Below are positions 48,056-57,582 of a DNA stretch of 64,000 nucleotides, piece by piece. This DNA comes from Lachnospiraceae bacterium. GTDB lineage: Bacteria; Bacillota; Clostridia; Lachnospirales; Lachnospiraceae. The notes beneath the pieces are model-generated. The model ran no database searches. It saw nothing but the letters and a program-made list of their open reading frames with translations, and had not been told where the DNA came from. How positions within the stretch are numbered: the stretch's first letter is position 1; the number at the start of each line of letters is the position of its first letter. The stretch is taken from contig NBBL01000004.1 in assembly GCA_002892395.1 (NCBI GenBank), forward strand, positions 1-64,000. The letters run 5' to 3'. The position numbers and the translations under genes are program-made.

Positions 48056-49090
48056 ATGGCAAAGAAAAAATTATTGAAAAAAGCATTTCCGGTATTTTTA
48101 ACAGTCGCTATGGCACTTGGCATGAATGTAGTATCCATGGCAAAGCAAAAGGAGTCGGTTTCCTCTCTTGATATTGATCTCCACTATGAGCTGTCCCACG
48201 GCATGACCAAGGGAGACGTGGAGGTGGAATGCGACGAGGACGGGGTCAGTTCCGTTTCTCTCTCCTCCATCTCCAACACCGATTACGGTAAAAAGCCAAA
48301 GGTAACACTGAAGCTGAGAGCCGACAGGGATTATACCTTCAAGGGATTAAAACGGGAAAATGTGAAGATCTCCGGAGATGAGGCAATCGTAACCAAGCTC
48401 AGCACCAGCGGCTCCAGCAGCAACACCATGAATCTCACGCTCACGCTTCCAAAGATCGGCTCCACCGATGATTCCGCCCTGGAGGTCAGCGATGTCTCCT
48501 GGTCGGAGGAGGACAACGGCAATGTGGAATGGGAACAGGCCAACGATGCCGATCAGTACGAGGTCAAGATCCTCCGTGGTTCCTCCACAAAAGAAACCAT
48601 CAAGACCAACAACACCCAGTACAATTTCCGCGATGTGATTCGTGCCAACGGAAAAGGAACCTATCGCGTCAGGGTCAGAGCGCTGATCGGCAGCTACAAA
48701 GGAAATTGGACAGAATCGGATGACCTGGATGTGGATGAAGATTTGTTAAATCAGCTGGGCGGAAAGACCGGCAGCAGCAGCACCACCTCTCCCTCCAGCA
48801 ACGGATCCGCAAAGGGTGCATGGCTCAGAGACAACAACGGCTGGTGGTACTGCAACGCAGACCATTCTTACCCCACCAACAACTGGCAGCAAATTGACGG
48901 CTATTGGTTCTTCTTTAACAAGAGCGGCTACATGAAGACCGGATGGCTGCAGAGTCCGTTTTCCAAAAAGTGGTACTGGCTCAGCACCGACTCGGGAAGC
49001 ACGCAGGGCCGCATGCTCACCAGTCAGTGGGTGGACAACGGAAAATACTATGTGGACAGCAATGGCGTATGGAACGGGCAGAGTAAGTAA
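48056..49090 (+). CDS. Secreted protein with C-terminal wall-binding repeats (2)
   Basis: 344 residues. Signal peptide ~1-28 (FPVFLTVAMALGMNVVSMA), two beta-rich domains (~35-135 and a fibronectin-like one with ALEVSDVSWSEEDNGNVEWEQAND), a Ser/Thr-rich linker, then choline-binding-type repeats (WLRDNNGWWYCNADHSYP, QQIDGYWFFFNKSGYMKTGWL, KWYYVDS-like). Similar plan to the preceding gene; paralogues. AGGAAAGGTGG precedes the ATG. Confidence 0.75.
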   Translation: MAKKKLLKKAFPVFLTVAMALGMNVVSMAKQKESVSSLDIDLHYELSHGMTKGDVEVECDEDGVSSVSLSSISNTDYGKKPKVTLKLRADRDYTFKGLKRENVKISGDEAIVTKLSTSGSSSNTMNLTLTLPKIGSTDDSALEVSDVSWSEEDNGNVEWEQANDADQYEVKILRGSSTKETIKTNNTQYNFRDVIRANGKGTYRVRVRALIGSYKGNWTESDDLDVDEDLLNQLGGKTGSSSTTSPSSNGSAKGAWLRDNNGWWYCNADHSYPTNNWQQIDGYWFFFNKSGYMKTGWLQSPFSKKWYWLSTDSGSTQGRMLTSQWVDNGKYYVDSNGVWNGQSK

Positions 49091-49119
49091 GCTGCGGCTC
49101 CCGGCTTCCGTGGTTATGA

Positions 49120-49430
49120 ATCGAGTAGGAGGCGGTGACTAGCCGCCGTCCTCTCACACCACCGCGCGTACCGTTCAGTACACGGCGGTTTTAACAGTTG
49201 ACGTGCATAGACTGATAAGCTGCGGCGAGATCATAAAAGCCCCAGTTTGTCAGTCTTTCTTTTGTGATGGCAGTCTTGACGCCCACGGTGTGAACCATCC
49301 ACCAGCAGCCTCTCCGGGTATTGGCCGTCTGATATGCCGGCCATTCCGGCACTTTGAGCCCACGTAGTCTTTTGAGTCGTGTCCTTGGCAGTTTCCACTG
49401 CTTCCAGATGCACATACAATGACATGGATA
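49120..49430 (-). mobile_element. Group II intron, 3' remnant (bacterial class C-like)
   Basis: Minus strand: end of the maturase, then a domain V-like stem CCGCCGTGTAC / GTACGCGCGGTGG (~49187-49158), and a domain VI-like stem GGCGG / CCGCC ending CTCCTACTCGAT at ~49120. The 5' part is missing. It lies just after the preceding gene's end, as class C introns do after terminators. Confidence 0.7.
49191..49415 (-). pseudogene. Group II intron maturase, C-terminal fragment
   Basis: IWKQWKLPRTRLKRLRGLKVPEWPAY, NTRRGCWWMVHTVGVKTAITKERLTNWGFYDLAAAYQSMH: the C-terminal end of intron-encoded reverse transcriptase/maturase. The frame stays open a little beyond 49415, then loses similarity. No RT domain remains. 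Confidence 0.75.
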
Positions 49431-49676
49431 GGAAACATATGTTAAAGAGATTCATCGTTATTTGGCAAGTCTAAATTGTGAAATTTGACTATAGCTGATC
49501 TGAAAGACTCATTTGTGAAAAGCAATATTCTTTGACAAATAGGGAAATAGTCAGAATTATTTGTGGGATATGGGCATATTAAAGCGAGATAAAGAAAAAG
49601 AAACGTGTAAAATGCTTGACGCCCCTGCACTCTGGGTATATAAAAGTGGTAGATTAAAAAACAAAAAGCTCTAAGG
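49431..49676. other. AT-rich spacer without a gene
   Basis: No supported feature. Base composition drops sharply compared with the chromosome on both sides, marking the start of an AT-rich patch to ~50350. Confidence 0.3.
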
Positions 49677-49949
49677 ATGACATACTTATATATTTGCTGT
49701 TTGACTTATCTTGCAACTGGGCAAGTGACTATTGCGCAAGTAATGATAAGCGTAATCTCTATATTGTGGATATGGATGACCTCTAGAGGTTTTAATGCTG
49801 CGCTTGCAGCGATGATTGCGAGTACGATTAATCCCATTCCTGCAAATGCTACGGGCATGGTTATCAATTTTTCTGAAACCTATGGCTATACGAATGATGG
49901 GGTTTTGGGTTGGAATCTGGGACCGATATCTGCTCGATTTACCTATTAA
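49677..49949 (+). CDS. Hypothetical membrane ORF, possibly a fragment
   Basis: 90 residues with one or two hydrophobic segments (IAQVMISVISILWIWM, AALAAMIAS), ending GVLGWNLGPISARFTY. AAGG lies directly against the ATG, so start and reality are uncertain. No family recognised. Confidence 0.3.
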   Translation: MTYLYICCLTYLATGQVTIAQVMISVISILWIWMTSRGFNAALAAMIASTINPIPANATGMVINFSETYGYTNDGVLGWNLGPISARFTY

Positions 49950-49977
49950 TCAACAATAACTGTTGGGTAAAGCTTTT

Positions 49978-50349
49978 ATGAAAGAAAGGAATAGCATTCT
50001 CTCTAAAGTTTACTTTGTTGAACTGCTGAGTCTGAATTGCATGTACATATGCTGGGTTGTTTCCTTTGTCCCATTGCCGTTGATACAACGTTTCACTCGA
50101 TTTATGGAACGTTGGCTCTTTATTCCGCTTATCATCACAGGTCTTGTTACATGGATTTTTGATAAAGATAAGTGGTTCACAGGAAAGTTCACCAAGAATT
50201 ATAATACGAGCGAAAAGTGGAAAGGATTGTATCCGCTTACTTATCGACTGGAACAGTTTACTATCTTTCTCGTGAGAAATTCTTGGAAATATTTTCTGGC
50301 GCTCTTCCTTCTCTATTGCATTCTCTACGGGAGCGGAGTTTTGAAATAA
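49978..50349 (+). CDS. Hypothetical membrane protein
   Basis: 123 residues, three hydrophobic segments (~15-38, 50-65, 100-120) separated by basic loops (FDKDKWFTGKFTKNYNTSEKWKG). No clear ribosome site; TTG at 49963 is an alternative. It is followed at once by a strong terminator, which supports real transcription. Unknown family. Confidence 0.45.
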   Translation: MKERNSILSKVYFVELLSLNCMYICWVVSFVPLPLIQRFTRFMERWLFIPLIITGLVTWIFDKDKWFTGKFTKNYNTSEKWKGLYPLTYRLEQFTIFLVRNSWKYFLALFLLYCILYGSGVLK

Positions 50350-50403
50350 AAACGAGATGGGTCGGGAATACATAAAGAGTGTATTTCCGGCTCATCTTGT
50401 TTT
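50348..50403 (+). terminator. Strong terminator
   Basis: AAAACGAGATG...GGGAATACA pairs with TGTATTTCC...CATCTTGTTTT, more than 20 bp of near-perfect stem with T-rich end, starting at the stop of the preceding ORF. Confidence 0.75.
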
Positions 50404-50592
50404 CAACTTGAATTCAAATGTATTTGAGGGAACCTCATGGAGAATGTAACTTCCTTCCGATTCTACCTCGCGGCAGACACCCTTGCTTTCAGCTATGTCC
50501 TTCCCACTACCGGGCGGACTCCGGACTTGCACCAGTTAGAAACGTGCTGTTTTCTGTTTTCCTATTTTGGTGTCCTTCTGTTTTTCTGTTTT

Positions 50593-51213
50593 CTATCCTC
50601 GCTCTGCTGACGCTGTTTTCAAAAGGCAAAGAAGCACGCCGCCTACCGCATTCCCTGCTGTCATCAGAAGCAGGTAGACCACTGTCTTTCCCGTCCACTG
50701 CCCCGCCATAAAAAAGTAGTACATATTTGCTATGCAGTGCTCAAAGCCGCAAAGAATAAATACCATCACGCCAAAGAACAGCCCCAGGTACTTGCCGATT
50801 TCATGGGGATTGGAGGCATACTCCTCCACGGCAATGTAAATCAGCATGTTGCAAAGCATCGAAAGAATGAAAATGCTGATGACATGATCGTTCAGCTTTG
50901 CAGCCGCCAGAATCCCTGCCCTTTCCTGAAGCACTGCCCCGATTCGCGTCTGCCGTTCGGCCAACGCGACCACTCCGGTTCCCATCAGATTACCGATCCA
51001 GATCACAGGAAGCGTAAGCAGATCAGATGGCTTCTGCTGCAGGACATAGCAAACCCTTCCTGTAAACAAATGAAACCGCATGGTGCAGATCGTGTAAAGT
51101 CCCACAGTAAAAAAGACAGCTCCCACCAGCTTGTTCTCAACAGACAAAAACACGCTGCCGCCCAATGCGATGCAAAGCCCTGCCAAAATTGACGAAATCA
51201 GTATCTTCTTCAT
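50593..51213 (-). CDS. Formate/nitrite transporter (FNT) family channel
   Basis: 206 residues, shorter than typical FNT proteins (~270). About six membrane helices, with FNT-like motifs LFTGRVCYVL (helix-2/3 region) and the CGFEHCIANMYYF signature (helix 5). Moves small monovalent anions. Substrate not assignable. Stands alone; no adjacent formate or nitrite genes. Confidence 0.8.
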   Translation of the reverse strand: MKKILISSILAGLCIALGGSVFLSVENKLVGAVFFTVGLYTICTMRFHLFTGRVCYVLQQKPSDLLTLPVIWIGNLMGTGVVALAERQTRIGAVLQERAGILAAAKLNDHVISIFILSMLCNMLIYIAVEEYASNPHEIGKYLGLFFGVMVFILCGFEHCIANMYYFFMAGQWTGKTVVYLLLMTAGNAVGGVLLCLLKTASAERG

Positions 51214-51418
51214 GTTATCCTATCCATCCTTTCCCTCCTGCCGCGATGATTGGAGACATACCGCTTCTCTCCTTACGGTTCCTCTCGTTGCGGTTTCTCC
51301 CCCACCGCTTCCCTCCTGGCAACCCTGTCGGATCATTCTACCCTTTTTTCCCGTACTTGACCAGCAGAACCTTCCTTTTCACTCCCTCCTCCCACCTTCA
51401 AAACAGAGTTCGCCTCGT

Positions 51419-51547
51419 CCGCTCCCATCGGAAACAGGCCGCCTCGTCCGCTCCCATCGGAAACAGGCCGCCTTATCCGCTCCCATCGGAAACAGGCCGC
51501 CTCATCCGCTCCCATCGGAAACAGGCCGCCTCATCCGCTCCCATCAA
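51419..51547. repeat. 29-bp tandem repeat, four full units plus part
   Basis: Unit CCGCTCCCATCGGAAACAGG + CCGCCTCRT starts at 51419, 51448, 51477 and 51506; a fifth stops after 12 bases at ~51546. Near-identical units without spacers. It lies right after the terminator of the feo locus. Confidence 0.9.
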
Positions 51548-51585
51548 AAAAACGGATTCCGCACTGCAGTCAGCGCGGAATCCGT
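51546..51585 (-). terminator. Terminator of the chromosomal feo operon
   Basis: Minus strand ACGGATTCCGC (51585-51575) pairs with GCGGAATCCGT (51562-51552), followed by seven Ts. ~47 bp after the last feo gene. Confidence 0.85.
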
Positions 51586-51631
51586 CCGGTTCTTGATTCA
51601 GGGGAACTGCTGTCCCCCCAATCCGTTTTTT

Positions 51632-51826
51632 TCACTTTTTCAATCGAAAGCGTTCCGGTATCTCTTCCGGATTTGTCATATAGCTGCAGGATTTGCAGCT
51701 CCCGTCACACGTGTGAGAGTCGCAGGAGCACCCCCCGCAGGATCCGTTCTTTAAATTCTTTACAATGTTTCGGATGCAAACCACTACCAATGCTGCGATC
51801 AACAGCCAAACCAGAACTTCTCCCAT
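51632..51826 (-). CDS. FeoB-associated Cys-rich membrane protein
   Basis: 64 residues. One membrane helix (VLVWLLIAALVVVCIRNIV), then a dense Cys motif CGGCSCDSHTCDGSCKSC. This matches the small protein usually encoded after feoB in Firmicutes. Last gene of the chromosomal feo operon; role in Fe(II) uptake is not defined. Confidence 0.85.
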   Translation of the reverse strand: MGEVLVWLLIAALVVVCIRNIVKNLKNGSCGGCSCDSHTCDGSCKSCSYMTNPEEIPERFRLKK

Positions 51827-51862
51827 TGTTTTCCCCGCTTTCTGATTCCTTTGTTTCTCAGA

Positions 51863-54147
51863 TTAGACTCCGGACACTTCCACAGAGGTCAGAGTCCGCA
51901 CCGATGTATCCGCCCGATATCCTTTGCGGAACAGAAGGTAGATAATCAATGCCGCCGTCACAGCCGCAATCACCGTCCAAACTCCGAATGACAGCTCCCC
52001 TGTAAACAGACCACCGAGCTGATATACAATCAGTGCTACAACGTAGCCCCAAAGCGTCTGGAAACCGATTGCCGCAAGGGTCCACTTCGCGTTGTTCATC
52101 TCCCGCTTGATGGCTCCGATTGCTGCAAAGCAAGGCGCGCAAAGAAGGTTGAAGCACATGAACGCAAACGCGGAAACCGGCGTGTAGTCCGATGCGACAC
52201 GATCCCAAATCTGTTCTCCCTCTTCGCCAAGCTCCTCTTTCTCCGCATCGTAGTTGTAAAGAACACCAAAGGTTCCTACCACCTCTTCCTTCGCAACCAG
52301 TCCGGTCACCGTTGCAACCGTCGGCTTCCAGTTTCCAAACCCAAGAGGCTTAAACACAACTGCTGCCGCATTGCCGACTCCTGCAAGTACGGAAGTATCC
52401 ATGGCATTCACATCCTCCGGTGCAATGTTCATCTTTTCCGCAATGTCATCGACTGTCTGCTCCGTCTTGATGGAGGAATCCTCAAACAGCTGATCCACCA
52501 TACCAAAGTGACCGTTGACCGTTCCAAAGCTGGACAGGAACCAAATGATGATGGAGGACAGGACGATGACGGATCCGGCACGCTTGATGAAGGATCCGCC
52601 GCGCTCCCAAGTCGCGCGGAGCACATTGGTTCCGGAGGGAACATGGTACACCGGAAGCTCCATAACAAAGGGGGCAGGCTCCCCTGCAAACACCTTGAAT
52701 TTCTTCAGGATAATTCCCATCACAACAATCGAACCGATGCCGATAAAGTATGCAGAAGCCGCAATGGCTGCGCTTCCGTGGAACAGCGCGCCGGCAATCA
52801 ATCCGATGATCGGAAGCTTCGCGCCGTAAGGCATAAAGGTTGTCGTCATGACAGTAAGCTTTCTGTCTCTGTCATTTTCGATGGTACGGGAAGCCATGAC
52901 GCCGGGAACACTGCAGCCGGTAGCCACCAGCATCGGAATGAAGGACTTTCCGGAGAGACCGAACTGACGGAAGATACGATCCATGACAAATGCCACACGG
53001 CTCATGTAGCCGATGTCCTCAAGAATGGAGAGCAGGAAAAAGAGCACCAGCATCTGGGGAACAAAGCCGAGAACTGCACCCACACCTGCCACAATTCCGT
53101 TTTGAATCAAGCCATATGCGACGGAACCTTCTGCCACATTCAGTGCGGAAAGCAACCGGTCAAACAGAGCCGGAACCTATTCGCCGAAAATGACATCATT
53201 TGTAAAATCGGTTCCCGCCGTACCGATGGACACTGCCCACTTTCCCATGGAAATGGCATAGATGAAAAACATCACCGCTGCAAAAATCGGAAGTCCCAGC
53301 ACTCTGCTGGTCACGATCCGGTCAATGCGATCCGACATTTTCAGTTCATGTCTGTTTCCCTTCTTTTCCACCGAATCCGAACATGCGGCTGTAATGTAGG
53401 CATAACGCGCATTCGTAACCAACGACTCCGTGTCGTCCTCCATGTCCTTCTCTGTCTTCTCAATGAGCCCTTCAATGGCGTTTTTCTTTGCAGCGTCCAG
53501 CTTCAGATTCTCAAGAACCTTGGAATCCCGTTCAAACAGCTTCACCGCATACCACCGAAGCAGCCCCTCCGGTACGCTTCCCTTCAGCTCTCCCTCGATC
53601 CGGACGATGACTGCCTCCAGCTCTCCCGAAAAGACGCCTCTCTTTTTGGTTTGGACTCCCTCCTTCGCTGCTTTCACCGCCAGCTTCGCTGCCTCCGGAG
53701 ACTTCCATTCTTCAGCGCCGAAATCTCAATCATGGGACATTCCAGCTTTTCGGAAAGCTTCTTGATGTCAATCCGGTCTCCGCTCTTTCTCACAAGATCC
53801 ATCATGTTGACGGCCACCACAACCGGAATGTTCAGCTCCATCAGCTGTGTCGTCAAATAAAGATTTCTCTCAATATTGGTGCCGTCCACAATATTCAGAA
53901 TCGCATCAGGCTTTTCATTCACCAGGTAATTACGGGATACCACCTCTTCCAACGTATACGGAGACAGTGAATAGATTCCCGGAAGATCCTGGATTACAAC
54001 ATCCTTCTCTCCCTTTAATTTTCCCTCTTTTTTCTCAACCGTTACGCCCGGCCAGTTTCCCACGTACTGATTGGAACCGGTCAGCGCATTGAAAAGTGTC
54101 GTCTTGCCGCAGTTCGGATTGCCGGCCAGTGCAATTTTAATCGCCAT
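51863..54147 (-). pseudogene. feoB: Chromosomal FeoB, broken by frameshift and nonsense codon
   Basis: Would encode ~760 residues. The ATG at 54147 follows GGAGG; G domain GNPNCGKTT, QDLPGIYSL, NMMD intact. Near 53700 the frame runs ISALKN and then shifts: the next frame reads WKSPEAAKLAVKAAKEG, so one base is missing. At 53177-53179 an in-frame TAG falls in IFGE-stop-VPALFDRL, where Trp is expected. The transporter core to 51863 is otherwise well preserved, suggesting recent loss or sequencing error. Confidence 0.85.
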
Positions 54148-54218
54148 TGTTTCCTCCATTTTTATTTTCTTTCCACAAACCATTCTGTTACATTTCCGGG
54201 TCTGTCAACCCGTTGGTC

Positions 54219-54440
54219 TCACTTGACCTCAATCATCTCCGCATCGCCTTTTCGAATGGAAAGCTCATAGTCCCTCACATTCAGCTCCATCGGATCCCCC
54301 AGCGGCGCAACCTTTCGAACATAAATCTCCACGCCCTTGGTGATTCCCATGTCCATGATACGGCGCTTCACAGGCCCTTCCCCATGCAGCTTGAGAACCT
54401 TACATTTCTCTCCTACCTTCACATCCTTCAGTGTCTTCAT
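54219..54440 (-). CDS. feoA: FeoA-domain protein
   Basis: 73 residues from the ATG at 54440 (AAGGAG upstream). Single FeoA SH3-like domain (KVGEKCKVLKLHGEGPVKRRIMDMGITKGVEIYVRKVAPLGDPMEL). Second gene of the chromosomal feo operon, 71 bp before feoB. Confidence 0.9.
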   Translation of the reverse strand: MKTLKDVKVGEKCKVLKLHGEGPVKRRIMDMGITKGVEIYVRKVAPLGDPMELNVRDYELSIRKGDAEMIEVK

Positions 54441-54500
54441 CTCTCTCCTTTTTTCTGACTGAATGTAATGAGAGCCAAGCACTCTCCCTGGCTCTCGCTT

Positions 54501-54722
54501 TCAATGACTCGGATTCACATTCACCTTGGAAGCCATCTCATGATCCAAGGCAATTCTCGCTCCCTTCACCTGTAGGATCAGGTTTCCGGAAATATTGTTG
54601 ATGACTTTGATTTGTTCCCCGACTGTAAAATCAAGCTCCGAAAGATGCTGTCGAACCGCATCCGTCCCGCCGATTTTGACGATCGTCGCAGTTTCCTCGG
54701 CCTTTAACATAGTGACCGGCAT
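54501..54722 (-). CDS. feoA: FeoA-domain protein, first of two
   Basis: 73 residues: VRQHLSELDFTVGEQIKVINNISGNLILQVKGARIALDHEMASKV, the FeoA fold. AAGGAGG precedes the ATG at 54722. Two tandem feoA genes before feoB are common in Clostridia. 54723-55027 between it and the divergent gene holds no gene. Confidence 0.88.
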   Translation of the reverse strand: MPVTMLKAEETATIVKIGGTDAVRQHLSELDFTVGEQIKVINNISGNLILQVKGARIALDHEMASKVNVNPSH

Positions 54723-55027
54723 TGACTTCCTCCTTTACAAGAATGTTCTTACTTTGTCAATCGCAGTTTGCTCCGGTCCAAAATTAGAGTCAATCAATTT
54801 TCATTAGCTTTGGCAAATTCCTTTTGTTTTCCTCTTTTCTCTTGCCGTCTCTGTGTGACCTTTCTATAATAAGCATGGGAGAGAGACCGGTAACCCCTCT
54901 TTCAAATTGCGTAATTACGGCATAAAATACTGCTCTTAAGTTGTGCGGAATGCGAGGGTTGATTTCTGAGGACTCCGAACAAAGAAGGAACAAAACCATC
55001 CAAACAGAAGAAGAGGTGATCCATACG

Positions 55028-56089
55028 ATGCTGAAAAACTACAGCAGTGCCATGGAAGAATGGCAGGGACGAATTGACAGCACAGATGATTACGGCGCGT
55101 TTCGCTGGCATCAGTCTGTTCAAGCACTTAACTTAAACGAAAACCCGAAGCCCTTTTCGGGGGCTCTCGGCTTTGCCATCATCGGCTTTTGCTGCGACCT
55201 GGGCGTGAGACGGAACAAGGGGAGGGCCGGTGCAAGTCTGGCGCCGAACCTTCTGCGGCGGAAGCTCTGTAATATGCCCTGTGCCTTCGAGCAAAGCGTG
55301 TGCATTTTCGACGCGGGAAACATTTCCACAGACGGAATCGAATTGGAAGAGGCGCAGTCCATTCTCGCCGAAGCCGTGACGCAAATTCTCCGCCTGAATC
55401 TCTTTCCCATCGTACTGGGAGGCGGACACGAGACCACCTTCGGGCATTATCTGGGACAGCTGCGCTACCTGGAAGACAGCATGGAACAAAAAAAATCCGG
55501 AGGGCTCCTGAATGGAGACGCCGCTGCCGATCTGGGCATTGTCAATTTCGATGCGCACTTTGATATGCGACCCTACGACGGCGGTGCCTCCTCCGGCTCC
55601 ATGTTTCTGCAGATTGCCGATATCTGCCGGGAAAAAAAGCTTCCCTTTGGCTACATGCCGCTGGGCATCCAACGTCACAGCAACACCGTCAGCCTCTTTC
55701 GAACCGCAGAGGAAAAAAATGTCAAATATGTTCTTGCCCGAGCGCTGCAGTACGGCTCTCAGGCTCAGGTCTACGAACACATTGACAACTTCATGTATCA
55801 GCATGAAAACGCCTACATCACGGTTTGCACCGATGTGTTCTCTGCCGCCTTTGCTCCCGGCGTCAGTGCGACGCAGGCGTTGGGGCTTGATCCCGAGGCG
55901 GTGGTTCCCCTCATGAAGCACATCCTGAGAACCCGGAAGGTGCGGGGCTTTGACATCTGTGAAATTTCTCCCCGCTTCGACCATGACGACACCACGGCAA
56001 GCCTGGGCGCTGTTCTGATTTTTGCTGTCGTCACAACCCTTTGCAGCATGAACCACTTAAGCATCGAAATCGGGGAAGACTTTTACTGA
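55028..56089 (+). CDS. hutG: Formimidoylglutamase (arginase/agmatinase superfamily)
   Basis: 353 residues from the ATG at 55028 (GAGGTGA upstream). Binuclear Mn sites of the ureohydrolase fold: GGGHETTFGH, NFDAHFDMR, CTDVFSAAFAPGVSA. The DMR and HFD forms and overall length match HutG-type formimidoylglutamases, which turn N-formimidoyl-glutamate into glutamate and formamide in histidine breakdown. No other hut gene is in the window, so another ureohydrolase substrate is possible. Confidence 0.8.
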   Translation: MLKNYSSAMEEWQGRIDSTDDYGAFRWHQSVQALNLNENPKPFSGALGFAIIGFCCDLGVRRNKGRAGASLAPNLLRRKLCNMPCAFEQSVCIFDAGNISTDGIELEEAQSILAEAVTQILRLNLFPIVLGGGHETTFGHYLGQLRYLEDSMEQKKSGGLLNGDAAADLGIVNFDAHFDMRPYDGGASSGSMFLQIADICREKKLPFGYMPLGIQRHSNTVSLFRTAEEKNVKYVLARALQYGSQAQVYEHIDNFMYQHENAYITVCTDVFSAAFAPGVSATQALGLDPEAVVPLMKHILRTRKVRGFDICEISPRFDHDDTTASLGAVLIFAVVTTLCSMNHLSIEIGEDFY

Positions 56090-56108
56090 TGTCCCCATCG
56101 GGTGCCCC

Positions 56109-57545
56109 TCACTCTTTGTAAATCCTGCAGTGCTTCCGATATGTATGGAGCCAGAGCAGAAACTCCAATGTGAGCGCAATCACCCAGCTCACCGGGAAGC
56201 AAAGATACAGACGCTCCAGGGAGGGTTCTGCGGCAAAGCAGGTCAGAATGTAGATGATCCGTGTTCCGCAGATTCCTGTCAGCATAAACAGTGTAGGCAT
56301 GGTGGAATATCCCATGCCCCGCATGGATGCGACAAAAATATCCAGAAGTCCGTTTAAAAACAAAAATGCCCCCACCAGGCGAAGACGAATCAGTCCGATG
56401 CGAATGACCTCCGGGCTGTCTGTAAACAAAGCCAGCAGCGTTTTTCCGAAATGATAGCTGGAAAATCCAATGGTAAAGGCACAGGTGGACACCAGTACGA
56501 GAGACACCAGCAAAAGGCTGCGGATGCGTTTCCAATTTCCTGCCCCGGCGTTTTGACCGGTAAAGGTGACGCAGGTCTGATCGTAGGCTGCCGTCGTGAC
56601 GTAAACAAAATCTTCTATCGTGGTGGCGGCGCTGTTGGCCGCGATCGCCGCAGCGCCGAACAGATTTACACTTGCCTGTACTATAATATTGCTGACAGAG
56701 TAGAACATGCCCTGCACACCCGCCGGAAGTCCGATGGCAAGAATTTGCTTCGCCAGGTTTGGATCCGGGCGGATGTGCTTCAGGTCAAGACGGTTTACGC
56801 CCTTCTCATGAAGCAGATGATATGTGATGACCCCTGCAGCCATCAGCTGAGAGAGTGCCGTCGCGATGGCCACACCCTCCACATTCCAGCCGAGGCCGAG
56901 AACGAACAAAAGATTCATAAGGACATTCGCCAGACCGCTCAGTGACAGATAAAGCATCGGACGCTTGGTGTCGCCTCCCGACCGCAAAATGGATGCACAA
57001 AAATCATAGACAGACGTAAAAATCAGACCGGAACAATAAATCCGCATGTACAGTGCCGCCTGCCCCCGAATCTCCCTCGGAACCGCCATCCAGTCCAGAA
57101 TCCGGCTCGCAAAGAGAATCCCTGCCAGCGTATAAAGGACGCCGATGATCACAGAAAGACCGTAGGCCGTATGAAGCGATGCAGCGATCCCCCTGTCATC
57201 CCTTCTTCCGTACATCCCGGAAATCAGCACATCGGCTCCGATTGACAGTCCGTTTAAGCTCCACACAAAAAAGACAACGATCGGAGACGCCGCTCCCACC
57301 GCTGCCAAAGCTGCTTCCCCGCAGTATCTTCCGACAATCAGTGTATCTGCCGCATTAAAAAACCGCTGCATCAAATTCGCCAGCATGAGGGGCGGTGCAA
57401 AGCGAAGAATGTTTCGAAGCAGCGGTCCGTTTACCATGTCAATCGGCGACTGCACTGCGCGTCGTCTCTGTGTGCCCGTTCCCGCCTGACCTGACGTCAG
57501 GCACTTGATACGCGCTTTCTTTGCCTGAATTACTTCCTTCGCCAT
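56109..57545 (-). CDS. MATE-family multidrug/metabolite exporter
   Basis: 478 residues, twelve predicted membrane helices in two halves (PLMLANLMQRFFNAADTLIVGRYCGEAALAAVG; second half GLPAGVQGMFYSVSNIIVQASVN). DinF/NorM-like cation antiporter. The ATG at 57545 has AAAGGAG upstream. Substrate unknown. Confidence 0.88.
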   Translation of the reverse strand: MAKEVIQAKKARIKCLTSGQAGTGTQRRRAVQSPIDMVNGPLLRNILRFAPPLMLANLMQRFFNAADTLIVGRYCGEAALAAVGAASPIVVFFVWSLNGLSIGADVLISGMYGRRDDRGIAASLHTAYGLSVIIGVLYTLAGILFASRILDWMAVPREIRGQAALYMRIYCSGLIFTSVYDFCASILRSGGDTKRPMLYLSLSGLANVLMNLLFVLGLGWNVEGVAIATALSQLMAAGVITYHLLHEKGVNRLDLKHIRPDPNLAKQILAIGLPAGVQGMFYSVSNIIVQASVNLFGAAAIAANSAATTIEDFVYVTTAAYDQTCVTFTGQNAGAGNWKRIRSLLLVSLVLVSTCAFTIGFSSYHFGKTLLALFTDSPEVIRIGLIRLRLVGAFLFLNGLLDIFVASMRGMGYSTMPTLFMLTGICGTRIIYILTCFAAEPSLERLYLCFPVSWVIALTLEFLLWLHTYRKHCRIYKE

Positions 57546-57582
57546 GTATCTCCCATCTCCTTTTACGCAACACCCCCGTCAA

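Noticed and set aside
51333-51515. Repeat-encoded 60-codon protein
   Set aside because: Translation of the 29-bp tandem repeat (period not divisible by 3); no start signal.
51419-51547. Possible CRISPR array
   Set aside because: The 29-bp units follow each other without spacers and no cas gene is near; it is a plain tandem repeat.
54723-55027. Fur or DtxR box before the chromosomal feo operon
   Set aside because: AT-rich stretches are present but no palindrome good enough to call.
55133-56056. 307-codon minus-strand frame opposite the formimidoylglutamase gene
   Set aside because: Shadow; composition and motifs support only the plus-strand enzyme.
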